From contig JACATO010000317.1 of the NCBI GenBank assembly GCA_018389105.1, forward strand, positions 3,939,001 through 4,003,000: a stretch of 64,000 nucleotides of DNA, written 5' to 3'. Every line of letters starts with the position of its first letter. The first letter of the stretch is position 1. This DNA is from Nautilus pompilius. Taxonomy: Eukaryota; Mollusca; Cephalopoda; Nautilida; Nautilidae. Both the position numbers and the translations under genes were made by a program. Positions 34,601-49,600 of this stretch are shown piece by piece. The notes beneath the pieces were generated by a model. That model had not been told where the DNA came from. It did not search any database and saw nothing but the letters and a program-made list of their open reading frames with translations.

Positions 34601-37600
34601 CTAAAGCAAGTAGTTTTTAAATATAGTTTAAAAAGTAAAAAAATTAATTTTTTGTACATTTGTTGAAATTTTTTTTCCCTGTCTCAAACATTTCTTTTAA
34701 TGGAAAAGATTTCCTGCAGAACAAAAATTGTATTATGGAAAGTAAAAAAAAAACAAAAATGTACGTATTCAATATGATATTTACATTTAATTTAAAGTTT
34801 ATTGTTTGACTTAGCAAATATCAAATAAAATTTAGACTTTAAGTTGTTAGATATGTTTAAGACTTAAAATGGCAATTTTTATATCGATTGATCAAGAATA
34901 AGGAGAAATGTTGAAATTTTATAAAGTTTGATATTTTAAAATGTATTTTTGCATTGATTGTGATCAAATTTATAATATGAAGTGAGGGGAAAATTCTTTT
35001 TCAGATTTGAGAGAAGGAAACTTCTTGAACATTATCAATCTATAGAGGCTGATTACAGAACCAAATATCAATCCTTTCAGTTAGCAAAGGTTTTAGAAAC
35101 ACAGATGCAGAAGTTATCTGTTGTGGAAGCTGGACTAAACAATTTGAAGAATGAAAGAGCAGTACTACAGAAAAAAATTAGTGATATGTCTGGTAAGATT
35201 ACATTGATGGCATAAGAGAAATTCAACTATCTATCTGTCAATTTAGTGTTGGTTAAAAATTAACTTTTGAAGACAATTCCTTTAATATTAAACTTTGAAT
35301 CAGGATTTAAAACAGTGAAAAGCCATTATGAATGAACAATAAATATTTGTATGTGTGTCACATGTTATTTTAATATTAAAGAAATCATATTTGTAGTAAA
35401 TAAAAGAATAGCAATTATCCTTTTTTTATTTTAAGGGAAAAGTGTCCTGAATTTTGCAGAACTTCAGAAATTTATCATTGAAATGTATCTTTTTAAAAAT
35501 TTGTTATGCATATATAATGAATGTATTTGTAAATTGTTGCAGCTATAATTCTGTATGTTATTTGCAGTGACTTATAAAATAAATGTTGTGTATATTTTAC
35601 AAAGAATATAAAGAATTTCAGAAAACAAATTATATTCGAACATATGAACTGATAAGAAAAACTGATATTAGTAACATTATAAATTGAATTTTGTTTTGGC
35701 ATGACAATTTTTAAATCAAGCAATTATTATTACAAAAATCAGTATTTTAATTGTTATAGAGTAATTTTTATGGTGTGTGTGTGTGTGTGTATGTGTGTGT
35801 GTGTGATTATTATCAAAATACAGAAAAATCAAAGTAGAAGTCAGTCAGTTAAAACATTGTTCTGAACAATTTGATATTTTTCATGATCTTGTGGCCATTA
35901 TGAAAAAAGGTGAAGATGCCTAAAAAGTCTCTATTTATTTAAAGTTAGAGAAAAGGAAAATAGTGTACCTAATGGTGTTAAAGTAACATGTTTGATGTGA
36001 GATTTCAGATTATATTTGCATTTTTTATTTCCTTTCTGAAAGATGTGTTGCATAAGCTCTAATATAATTATGTATACAACTGAGAATGATTAACATTTGA
36101 TATACAATACTGTAATAAAAATGAATGCAAGAAAAAAAAAACTTGTAATGATTTCTTGCTCATCTTTAGCAGGTTGTTTAGCTAAAAAGTGTTTACAAAT
36201 GTCACTCATTTTACATAATTATCTAATGTGTTGCATAAAGTGCAGATGTACTTTAGTAACCTTCTAGTCCTTACTTCATCCTCTATGTAGAATATACAAG
36301 TACACCTGTAGATGTTTTAAGTAGAAATGGGTTTATATACTAGACAGTAAAATTATGTTCTTTGTATACATTTAAAAAGAAATTGTACTAATTTTTGTGT
36401 GTGTGTGAAACTTTTATTATTAACAGCATACGGTTCTGACAACAATTAACTGGAGCAAGCTTGAATCATAGTAAAGGAAAAACCTTGCATGTAATAATAA
36501 TAATAATCTTTTACAATAAATTAATGCGAAGTGATGTAAAATGTTGCTTTTACATTTTTTGTGAATAATAATTTTAGATACAAAACTGTATTATTGTTTA
36601 TTTAAAAAAAAATTCAACAATGATTGGTTCCAATCTTTCATAGCTATTCTTTACTTTATAATTTTGAATGTGGAGATTTTTGTTTATAGTAAGCATATTC
36701 AAAATACTCTGTTATTAGTTTTCAGTTTGTTCTTTGTTGACTTCCATAATTTTCTCGTCTTGTATATATCAGGTTTAGACAAGTGATGTGAACTTGTATT
36801 CAACAAATCACCATAACTTTTAAAAATCTTTTAACAGTTTGTACTAACCTTTGTTTTATTTATTTTTATGGCACATTTTGCTAAATTCAGTTCTGATTAT
36901 TGATAAATAATAGCTTGCTTTTTATTTTCATGTTGCTGTATATTTATTATAGTACAGTTTCTTGAAGATGTCATCAGTGACTTAGATACAGGTTAAATTG
37001 CAGATGTTATTCATTTTTATTTTTGCAAATCATTTGATACAGTTCCACTAAGATGAATGGTAAAACAAATGGAAAATCATTGGCACAGGTGAACAGCTTT
37101 TATTGTGGAATGGATATTGTTTAAATAACAGAATTCAGGGCTGTACTAGACAGTAATATGCCTGAGATTTACTTCAGGACTCGGTTTTTGGGCATATTTT
37201 CTTTTATGTTGATACTGAATTCTAACAATATTATGAAATTTTCAGTTGTTACAAAAATATATGGTAGAGTTAACAGTATGAAATGTAATCCAAAATATTG
37301 CTTAGTGGGCTGGTTGCACAATGGCACATGAACTTTGTTGTTTCTAAGTGCAAGTGTCTTAGTATTAGTCAGGTTGAAGTGAATTACTCATGCTAGACTG
37401 AACACTGGTCAACAAAATTAAATGTATTATACTCATTATAAATGCAAACCAACTTTTTAAACTAATTTTTCATGCTGATTTCAAAATTTCACTCCATTTG
37501 TATGCAGCATGTATCAGTTTTTCAGTAGATACATGCAAATATTTACATATTTGTATATATGAAATCATTAACGTAATAAATGACATATTATTTTTAGAAA

Positions 37601-40600
37601 GTAAATGAGTTTATTGAGTTAAAAATCATCACTATCATTCTACAAAGAGTGAATACACAAAAATGGGTCAGACAAAACAGACAAAGTTAGAACAACAGAG
37701 TTAGAAACATTGTGATTTGGATTTCCTGCGGTGTTCCTGATCTGGTTGATCACGGTAAAGTGTCCAGCAGTAGTCAGCCAGCATACTGTCATTCCAGAAG
37801 CCTTGGTACTGTTTCTCCATATCACTAATGTCCTGGTGAAATCTTTCACCATGTTCATCAGACACTGCTCCAAGGTTATCTGCGAAGAAATCCAGATGGG
37901 AGTCCAAGAAGTGAACTTTCAGTGACATGCGACAACCCATTGCTGAGTAACATTTCAGAAGATTCTTGATGCCATCCTTATAGTCCATTGCCTTCTTGTT
38001 GCCCAAGAAATTCTCACAGATCCAATTGAAAGCATTCCAGGCAGGCAGTTCCAGTTCATCCAGTGTTGACTTGAAGTTGACATCTTTGAGTACTTCTCTA
38101 ATTTGGGGTCCGACAAAGATACCCTCTTTCAACTTCGCCTGTGTGATTTTGGGAAACTTTTCTACAATATACTCAAACCCTCTGGCATTTCTCTTCCCTA
38201 GTGTCTTTACAAACTGTTTCATCAGTCCAAGCTTTATGTGCAAAGGAGGCAATAGGACATTACATGGATCTACAAGAGGTGTATTCTTGATGCTAGACAG
38301 TCCTGGCTGGTATGATGTTCTTGTCTGCCAGTTTGATTCCGAATAATGTCTGTCAGTTGCCCGACTATCCCATAGACACAAGAAACAACAGTATTTTGTG
38401 AAACCTGACTGCATTCCCATTAACATTCCAATGACTTTTAAATCTCCACATATTTTCCATGAGTATCTTTCATAGGCAATGGCATGAAGTAAAAGTTCCA
38501 TATTCTCATGGTCTTTCAGCTTCCTCCATATCTTTGGAATGGCAAAAGGCATGGACTTCTTCCTCTTATTGAACCAGTCACGTTAACCATTTGAGCAAGC
38601 TGAGCCAATAAAATGTGGTGCCCATAACTTGTCCTGATCTCCAAGAGGACAGTCAAAGTATAGCTTATAAATCTTCTTGATCTCTGGTGTTATTGTACGT
38701 TTTTGAGCTTTCACAATAAATTGTCCACAGACATAACAAAACACATCAGGAGGATTTCTACACTGTCTTGACATTGTTAACACTGTAAAACAAGTAAGGA
38801 AATAGATACAGTTATACTTATATTGAATTTGAGATGATGAAATATTTTGTCAGACCAATTATGACTGGACAATTTGAGATGTTGAAATACCTATTTCATC
38901 AGACAAAACTTGATTGGTTAATTTAAGATTATGAAATATTGCATCTGAACTATGCAGCAATGAATAGTGTATTTTAAAGGTATGTTTCCACGATGTAAAT
39001 GAAATACATGCATACACATCATTAATTGGAATTTCTATATAATGCATGAGCTAAAACCAAAAAAGTTTCTCATCTTGAAAACTGTACGTGATGTCAAAAA
39101 ACTAATTGTATATTTGAAATCAGCATTAAAAACTACACTAAGTACACCTTGACATATGCTTGATGAAAAATACTTGTTGACCAGTGTAATAGATAAAGTA
39201 GCTGAAAAAAAGGATTTTGGAATTGTAGGTATTATATGTTTCTCAAAGCCAATGGGCAGGAAATATTAATTTGTACTATACTCAGTAAAACTTGAGGTGT
39301 TCTGGTGGTTCTGTAGAAATTGATAAGATCTCTTTTAGAGCATGTGGTTCTGTTGCAGTCATATGTCAAGGAAAAAGATATATTGGAATAGTACATGCAA
39401 AATATTTATGTAGAAAAGTTTTAAAGACTTCAATTACCTAGTTTGTCTTACAGGCATCTTTATGAGTTATGACTGAAGTTTTCAAAACTTAATACAGGTT
39501 GAACCTTCCTCTCTAATCCATCACCCTTGAGACCTGATCGGTTTTGGACCATAGAATTTTACAAATGCAGGGGTGGTCAATATATTACTGTTCCAATACA
39601 CCCTAAATAAGCCTACAGCTAGTCTAGGTGTATCAGATCTTTTCATAACATTAAGTGTTTGTGTTGTTACACAATTTTAATATATTGGCATGAGGAAATA
39701 AGTAGATAAAGCATAAAAAACAATAATATGAAAAAGAAAGAGATAAAAAGTTATAATGATAAATTATCATTTACTCGTCTAAAATGATGCCTGAATTTCA
39801 CTCCTAAAGTGATATGATAATACAGAGTAATTGATGACACACATTGGTATGTGCCTTGTGAGAGTTTTACAATGTGCCCTTTTCCGATTTATGCAACAAT
39901 TCCACCTTTTGCTGTATCAATATTAACACGTGCTTAAGCTTAGCAGCATTACCAACATTTCCCCTGCTTACTGGTCTCTTACAGACATATTTAGGGGTAA
40001 CTTAGAGCTAAGTAACAGCACAACTAAGAGCCAGGACTTCCAGATGTAAACACTTTAAGATCATAAGAACTTGGTTCCACCCTTCCCAGTGACCATCTGG
40101 AAAACTAAAATCATGATGGACCACAAAATGCCTGATTAGAGAGGTTCAACCTGTAACAGATCATATGCAACTAGAAGACACATACAAGATTTATAAACAT
40201 TTATTAGTCATTAGGAAACTGTCTTTTAGTAATTATGTAGTGTTGGTTTGGAATGATTTTTCCCTACCAGTTAATGGAATATTTGTCCAATTGGCATTTC
40301 TTTGAGTATGGGAATAAATTCTGAAAACCAAACCTTTTGATGCATTATTATGTGCTGATTTTGTACATAGGTATTCTGTATCTAGTCATTGTTGTGATTT
40401 GAGGAATACTTTTTTATTTTAAACATAAATTTTAAAATATGGTGAAAAAAATATTGTTTTATGTATAATCTTTCAAAAATAGCATTATTGATGAATGCCA
40501 TGATTACTTAGTCTTGTAGGAACTACAAAAAAAATATAATTATCCACTCATGCACACACTTATCTTAATTTTGAAACTTAGATACTTATAGCACAGTGTA

Positions 40601-43600
40601 TTCTGTCAATTTGTGTTTTGATATTTCAGTTACATATGAGTAATTATTTGAATTATAAAGACACATCTTAACTTTACTCAGAGCTGCTATTAAATTGAAT
40701 ACTAAAAAATGTGCAAAACGGATATTAATATTGAATGAAATTCTGAAGCAAAGGCAGCATGAGGAGGTAAGTATTTGTTTCACATTTTCAAACAATAGTT
40801 ACATGTTTCACTTTAAATTAGCTTTCGATGTAACAAAAAGTTTTTTTTAAATAATTTTTTCAGAAAAGTAGTTTTAGTTATTCTTCAATTTCTAATATGT
40901 TCATTTTTAAAAATTAATTTCTACAGATTGTACAAAAGTGACAAAAATAAATTTTATTGTATGTCATTTCTTCGTTGACCATGATAGAGTAGTGGTTGAT
41001 TATTTAAAAACTTTTTCTGTCAGCTGTCTTGAGTACCTCATCTGCTATATACATTTTGAGATTTTGATTTCTCATTATTGCCTATGAAGTGCACAATTTA
41101 ATAATTAAAATTTTTTTAAAAACATGCTATATTTATAATAGTTTTAAATTTAATACTTTACAGTCCATTAGCAGATTCTGGTTGCATATAAAAGTAATTG
41201 GGAATAGTCTATGTAATTTTAACTAAGATCTATAGCAAGGAACACATTTACTTTTAATAAAATAATCTGAAGGGTTTGGTTAAACTTTTATCATTTCATG
41301 ACCTCTGCTCTGTGTACACTGTTGCATGTACTAAATATACTTAATCTTGGTTAAAATATGAATTTCTATCAGTAGGTGCAAATGACTAAACAAAAATATT
41401 GTTTAATGTATATATAATTTTGAAATAATTTATTTTAGGACAAAAACTGTAAATATTATTTGGAAAAAAATAATATTTCAAAAGCTCAGCCAGAAGAAAA
41501 ACAAACAAATGCTGAAGAAGAGAAAGCTGAAGAATGTTCCAAAACAATCAGGTATCATTATTTGTTTCAAATGTATAAAATTGATATAGGATTTAAAAGG
41601 GCAGAAATTCTAAAAAAATGAAAATATGGTAGTAAATGTTTGTTTTGAAAATGATAATGATAAGCTACATACTATGTATTTTAAGGAAATAAATTTAATG
41701 AATAGTTGGATTTAGAAGGAAACAAAAGAATGTAATTTGTTAATAAATTTATTAGAAATGAATTTATTGTAGCCGAAGAATATGCAACATCTCTATATTA
41801 ATTATCCAAAAACTCAATATTATTTGTCCTATTAATACAATTCAATGTTCCATCAAAGTTGTTGCAAGATTTTTGCAGTTCTCTGTTTGGCTGACAAAAG
41901 TAATGTTTATGGATGGGCTTTTCAGACCAATTAAACTTTTCCCTTTCAAATAATAATGAAAAAAATTAAAATCCAAAGTAAATACAGAACATCAAACACA
42001 CACATTTATAATTCAAACCACTACATGCAGTATTGAATGGTAAATCAAGAACTGATTGGCCTTCATTTATGGTAATCAATAAAATTTAGATTTCAGCTAA
42101 GACTTTGAAATATATGGAAAAGTATGATATCAAGAAAAATGAAGTCATTACTTGACATAATTAAAAATATATAAATACACACCTCAACATAAGTAAACAC
42201 TACATAAATTTCTTTTATATTAACCAAAATTAAGATATACATTTTATGGTTTAGTTTGTCTAAACTTTGATCTTTCACTTAGGCCTTATATCTTTAATAC
42301 ATTTTGATTGTGCATGCTTGTGGGGTTAGCTATGCAAATAATAAAGTATAATATCATGATATATACAAGTGTTAATCAGTATAAATTTGGAGTGTTGAGA
42401 GTCAAAAACTGCCATTGTGCACAAGTATGGCACAGATGCTGCACAAATCTGAGATATGGCAGATAATTGGAACAAAAAAATGTTGGTGTCCTCCCAGGAA
42501 GGCAGCTTGGCATTCAACAAACTGTTATCAGTCATCCTTTTGAAATGAATTCATAACACTATTGTTGATAAAGCACATATATTGGATGTTTTTATAAATT
42601 GACTTTCAAAGAAGACAAGGCAGTTATTCAAGAGATGTCCTAAAATTCCTTTGACATTGCCAATAACCTGATGAACCTTTGGAGAACCAACAAGTGGTTT
42701 CCATCATAGCTATCCAGGAGAATGAAGGACCTTGGTTATCATGGATATTGCAGAATTTGAGGACTTGGAGAAGGATACATTGATTTGATGAGAGTTGGTT
42801 TCTTCTGCACTGTCAGTTTTCAAATGAGAGTTGTGACACAGCTAATAAACTTACAATAAAAAAAAAAAACATTGCTGGAATTGTTGGTTGTAGCATTGCA
42901 GCTGTTAAGGCATGGTAATGTGTATTTTATGATTGTAAGCTTGATCTTGTTAATGTGCAAACCTGTAATACCAACAGATGCCATGAAAACATTCCACTAC
43001 TGTTTGATACCAGACCAGTATACAGGGAGGACTGTTTCTGAATTCTGTGTGGATGCAGTAGTACAATATCTTTAGGGTAACGCAAGTCTTTTGCTTTGCC
43101 TACTGTGGGGTTGGATTTAAACCTGATATAGGAAATTTGAGATTAAATTAATTTGGTGTAGTGTGAAGAAGAATAATCTTCAGAATATTGCTGAGCTAGG
43201 CCAGATTTTGCACAAAGAGTGGCATAGAATACAATAGATATGTATTATAAGGTGTTGTAAGGAAATCATTTGTATAAAGTAAAGTTACACTTTGTTAATG
43301 TTAAATATCATGCTTGAGCTTCCAAATCTTTAATTAACAATTTCATTGTAAAATACTGATGATGCAACTAATCACATGAACTTTAAAATGATACTTTTTT
43401 CAGTAGACAATTTTCAGTTTTTCATGTCATTTTGAAAATTTTAGAAAATAAACCTTATCATTTAACCTTTTATAACTTAAAAGTTGGTACTTGTTGTTTC
43501 AAATAGGTCACCTTTTAGTCTGAAATGCATTTTATAATTCATGTTAAGGTTTGTTTTTATGTATATAAATTTACATATTATATTATTCTTACACATTCAG

Positions 43601-46600
43601 TTAAGTACCATAAACCATATAAGTTCTAAATAAGTGTCTTGAAGCTAAAAAATTTGAAAATAATAACAAAGTCTACATTCTATCTGATTTCCATTTGAAT
43701 TATTCCTTTACTATAAATAATTTCTTTGTACTTTAGAGATGATGATTTTGAATGTAAGAAGGGGAACAAACCAAAGGATATCTTACATATCTTTTGGACA
43801 AAATGTGATATTTAAAAAATGATGGGTGAAGATCCAGGGGAAAAAAAAAATTTCCTAGTTAATACTGATGAGGGATAGTTACCTTTATTTTATGTTCTAG
43901 AAAATGCATTGTAAACTATGGTAGAATAAAAATTCTTTCAAAGATATGGGTTTTTTTTTTTTTTACTTGATTGGATTTCAAGTTAGTGAACAAAATTTGA
44001 GAAAACCACTAGGTTAGTGGAAAGTAAACAGCCAAGAAATCTTTTTTATATGAATGTTGTTAGCAGAAACTTATGGTGCATGTTTTTCTACCTATATTTT
44101 ATTTATTGAGGTGCTTCCAATACCTGAGGGAAGTCAGCAATTTCTGAGCATCTTGATTTCTTGAATGATTGCTTTTGTCACTGATTTACCTCCAGTATTT
44201 TGAATATAGGAATATAAAAGTGAAAAAATGAGAATATTTTTGTGAATTATAATTATAATGAATAAATTTAGATAATCTCCACATGTTAGATAAATAAGGT
44301 ACATTAAAAATGATTTATAAAAGTGATTTTATTCTAGAAATTAAGTAGAACAACAACAAAAAAATGATTATAGTAATAACTAAGTATCATTGGTTACATT
44401 AAAAAAAATTCTCATAATTAAAAAAAGTTTAGGAAAATTTGTTTGGTAATGCTTGAAATGAGAGAGATTAAGTTGGCACTATTTAAGCTTGAAGATTTTC
44501 GTTCTTAATTCCTTTTGAGGAGCAGCATGTAGACTTTATTATTTTTGGTAGCTCAATCCAGTACATTAATCCAGAATGGAAGAATTCAAATTTTGTATAG
44601 ATTTTTGGTACTGGTATTCTCTAATAAATTTAGAGGAAGGAAAGTTGTTTCCTAAACTTCAGTTTGGTATGTTATCAAGGTAATTCATTTTTTTGTCTTC
44701 ATTTTACACTTAGCAACTAAATTTTGACAGGAGTCTTCAAACTGCTAAAAATAATTGTAAAATAGATCCTTCCACCATTTTGCAAATTTTCTGCTGATTG
44801 AATACATAGTATGCAGCAGGTTCCCAAAATCTGTACCTTTCATAAATTGGTTTAAAGTTTGATAGCTTCTGGACCCAAAAAACACCTTTATTTGTTCATT
44901 CTTTTACTTTCTGTTTAAAATTTGTATGCATTCATAATAAATATTTTTTCTGTAAAAAAAACTAATAAAATATGCTTGTTCTAGGCAGTGGCAATATTTC
45001 CTTTCGTTATTTATATGCTTTCATCTTGAATTTTTAGATTTACATCAGCAACTGCTATCTTTTCTGAATGTTTTGCAAGCAACTATTTCTTGATTGAAAA
45101 GAAATTGAAATGGACTGAAGAAAATAATTACCATAACATATATTATGACCCTTTTCTCAAATGTCTTAATTCAAATCTTTGACCAGTACTTCTGCTAACC
45201 ATTTTAGATTCTTGTTTATATGACTTAATCTGTTGTGGAGAATATATTCATTTTTCTAATCTATAACTAATGATTTTGATAGTAATATGAAAATCGAGGT
45301 TGAGATAGAGTGGAATCTTTATTGAAATGGATCATGAACTTGTAAATTTTTATAGCTAATGTTTATATAAAAGGTTTTTTTTACAATTGTATTGGTCCCT
45401 AAATGACAAGAATGGTTTTCACTTATGGGCCAAAGGGAACACATTGATGTAGTCATAAATCTTCTGGCCAGATAACTTTAGCTATAGTAATGAAGTCTTG
45501 TACATAAAAAGCTTTACTTTTTAAATGTTTGGTTAAAACTAGAATGTGTTAATTTACATTATTTTTCACTTAATTGCCTTATTTTTTATGTCAAAAACAT
45601 GCATATGGAAATGTCATAATATTATTGTAATATTTCAAAATTATTTAACTGTGATAAGTTTAAACCAGATGTTTTGTTAGTGCTATAAAGAAAAAAAACA
45701 AGCGTAGCTCAAAAAAATTTGTTAATGTTCTTAGAATGTTATCTCAGTGGGTTATCTTATGATTTAACATTATTTATTTATTTATTTATTTAGGGTTACA
45801 GATAAAATTGAATATGAAAGCAATATCCATCACAATTCAACAAAAATTTCTGAAAAAGTAATCTTAGAAAAGGCAGCACCAAGCATGCTAGCATTTCAGA
45901 TATCTAATAGTGAAACAAGAGGAGCATCAGTTTTCAACCCACCACCCACTTTTGAGCATTTGAAAGAGCAATCACAAGTTAGTTATGAACCAAGAAGAGA
46001 CACTATCTTTTCTGGCCACAGAAACCTTCACTTGGTGAAACCACTTTTTGTGCCTTATGAAAATTTGAATTCTGAACCACCAACAGCATCACAGAGGCAG
46101 GAATTCAAACACCCTGAGTCTATGCTGTCAATTGCTATTCCTAGCTTCAAGTTTGCTACTACAACTGATTTACATCTTAAGTCTATCACCAGATCTCCAC
46201 AGCCAGATACTCACTCAAAGAAAAACAACATACCATTTTATGGATACCCAAGATTTACAGTTTCCATGCCAAAATCTGATACTTGCATTCAACAAAAACA
46301 GCAAGTATGTTTTTTAAAGTACTGATTGTTTAAGGTATCTGTTATACATGGATATATATATATATATAAGTCTATACAGATATTATGGGAGAAAGTTAAA
46401 CTTATATAAATCATCTTTTGCCAAAATGTATTCATCAAATCAATTACACACTTTGCTTGCATTATCTTTTTTGGCAAAGCATTTTGAACAGCTAATAAAT
46501 AATTACTAGAGAACTATTTTGTAATATTTAATCATGAATGCATTTCTACCTTAAACTTGACCCCTAGTGTTATGTATCCCATATTGAAAAAAAGTATGGT

Positions 46601-49600
46601 ATTATGGGTTAATGAGTAGCATCCAAAAAAAAATTCCGAATAGAGAAAGCATTTTAACTTAACATATATCAGTAAGTTTTAGTGATAAATTATTTAACAA
46701 TGAAGCTTTCACTTTGAAAGTTTAATTTTTTTTTAGCAATCTGTATTTGGATTCCATCTTGGAAGTTTTACTCTTATTCAAGGGGCTTTCCTCTTTTCTT
46801 TTTTTTTGTGGCAGTTTTCAGTGTAGACAATGCATCTATTATTGTCTCAGTAGCAGGTATTCTTCTTTTTTATGGAACTCAGCTTCTAAATTTGGAACAT
46901 CTGATGAAGATGCAGCCATTGCTATCCTCTTTTTTTCTTTTGCCTTTTTCATCCAACAACCTGCTTAGGTACCATAGGAGGAGTTGAATTCTGGTTCCTT
47001 TCCTTTAGTACTTGGAGGCTTGGTTTTTAAAGTTTAGGTTTGGTTGGTACTTCAACTTTCTCTTCCCTTTTTAATTCCACTGCTAAATAAAAGTTAATGG
47101 TGTTTTTTTGCATCTTATATTCTTGGAAGAAAGGGATTATCCTAGATTGTTTATGATATAAAACTTCCACTCCATAAAATACTGTCCATTGTACCCTGAG
47201 GCATCTTGGAATGGGCTTCGTGATAATTTTCTTTGAGCTTTGACCAGAAAGAAAAGGAAGGCTGGGTAACATCATATTTGAAAGCCATCACAGTCCTCCC
47301 ATAGTTTCCTAGTAGCACATCAACAACCTTCATGGGGGCCTTCAGTGGCAGACTTCATACCTTTATCCAGGTAACTGGGTTTGGGCTATGAAGATCCTAA
47401 GTCACTTTGTTTATTTCTAGGGGAGTCACAGATAGCATGATGGCAGCTGAGACATCTATGCAAACAATCTCAACCCAGCTAGTATGATCTGTATACACCA
47501 GGGGTGCACAACATACGGCCCGCTGGCCATATCCAGCCTGCCAACACACACTATCTGACCTGCCAATGAATGTGCCAAAATGAAAACATTTTAAAATAAA
47601 TATAGCATCCAAGTCAAAATTAGATAAATTAGTTAAATGTGATACATTGCCACCTAGTGGTTGTTTTCCAATGTTTTAATCGTCATTACATTTTCTGCAG
47701 CTCATACTTTTGTCATCTTAAATGGTTGGGTAACCTGCAGACCCTCGATGAAGATAGCTGTATATTGGGTCATATGCCTGGCAGCACTGACATAAGGTGC
47801 TGAGTGCTGGACCCTGTACTGTTGACATCAGCGATGCCTCAAGGAGTTTTGCATTCAATGCCAGCATCACCAGGGGGATCGCATGCCCCACGAGGAAATA
47901 CTCTGGTGGGCCGACACACCCAGTGTTGAGACCATAATCGCCAGGAAGAAACCTCACTGTTATGAACCTAACTGCAGTTGAATACTGTATGGAACTGTAC
48001 TTCGCATCCCCAAGCATCATTGACCCTTGCTTACCACCATTTACTCGCTATCCATCGCGTACTATTGTCACAGCGATGGCTCATGCTTGCATCACAAGCC
48101 ACCGACTGCCACCATGGACAGGGGCTGGCAGTTGAACTGTAACCGCCAGTGTGGCTGATGCAATTGAGGTCATGTTGTCATTGGCTAATGCCGTTTAGGT
48201 GTTCTGCCTGGGAAAACACAGACCTGCCACATGCTGCACCTCTTGGGCAGGCGGTCAGCAAAAGGTATTTGCAGACAGTGACCCAAGTGCCAGATGCAAG
48301 CCAGTTCGGCTCTGCTCCCTAGATAAGCTAGGTGCCAACGACCTGAATAGACAAATGTTATTTCTCCACATGCTAACATGTCTTTGTCAAAACCAACTGT
48401 GAGTAAAACAAGAAAGGTTGATCATGAGCACAGGAAAGTTATCCAGAATGGACGCTCAAGTACTTTTTTTTCGAATCAAGTCCTGGCACTTTCACATGCC
48501 TAGTGTGTTTGGAATGTGTAACAGTGTCAAAAGAGTATAATTTATGAAGACATTATGAAACAATACACCCAAAACTTAGCAATCTACAAGGTGAGAACAG
48601 AACGCAAAAGATAGAAGTCTTGAAAAAGTAACTGGTGTGTCAACAAAGCGCATTTGAAAGGAGAAGAATGGAGTTGGAGGCAGCTACCATTGTCAGCTAC
48701 AGGATTGCTAAATTTATTGCAAAATCTGCTCGTCCCATCACCAACGATGTTTGTGAAAGACTGTATGATGGAAATATGTGACGTACTTTGCCCAAAGGCC
48801 AAAGATGTTTTCAATGACACTAGTCTTTCAAGAACAAGCATTCAGCTATGCATTTTTGACATGGCCAATAATTCATACAGTCAGTTAAGAAGCAAAATGA
48901 ATCATATCATGTATCTTTCTGCTGTTTTGGATGAGAGCACAGACAAGACCGATACAGCACAGCTCTCAATATTTATCCATAATGTTACCGAAGCATGTCA
49001 AGCCTTTCTATCAAGAACTTGCATCACTAGTGCCCTTGCATGGCAGAACAACCAGGTCTGAAATTTTCATTGCTTTCAAAAACACAGTTGAGAACCTAAG
49101 TTTACCATGGAATAAGTTAGTATCCATGACAACCAATGGTGCTGTTGCCATGATTGGTGAGATGACTGGCTTCATTGGATGTCTGAAGAGGCACCTAGGA
49201 CCGGATCTCTCAGCACAAGTAAAAGATTACCACTCCATAACTCGATTCACCAGAAGGCATTGTGCAGAAAACATTTAAAATTGAAAGATATAATGGAGTT
49301 TGTTATATCTACTGTTAATTATATCTCTGCAAGATTACTAAATCACAGAGAATTCCAGTCTAAGGATGTCAGTGCGACTTATGGGGATGATCTCTATCAC
49401 ACAGAAGTGAGGTGGCTGAACTGTGGTAATGTTTTGAAATGATTTTTTACTTTGTGAAATGAAATCAAGCTGTTTTTAAAGCAGAAAGGAAAGGACATTT
49501 CAGTCATGGAGGATGCTGACTGGATTTCTGATTTTGCCTTTTTGACAGACCTCACTGGACACTTGAATGATCTCAACCTGAAACTGCAGGGGAGAGAGAA

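Noticed and set aside
35394-35450. Possible exon starting after TTTTAAG at 35,434
   Set aside because: Both compatible frames stop within a few codons; the acceptor at 35,459 closes the phase instead.
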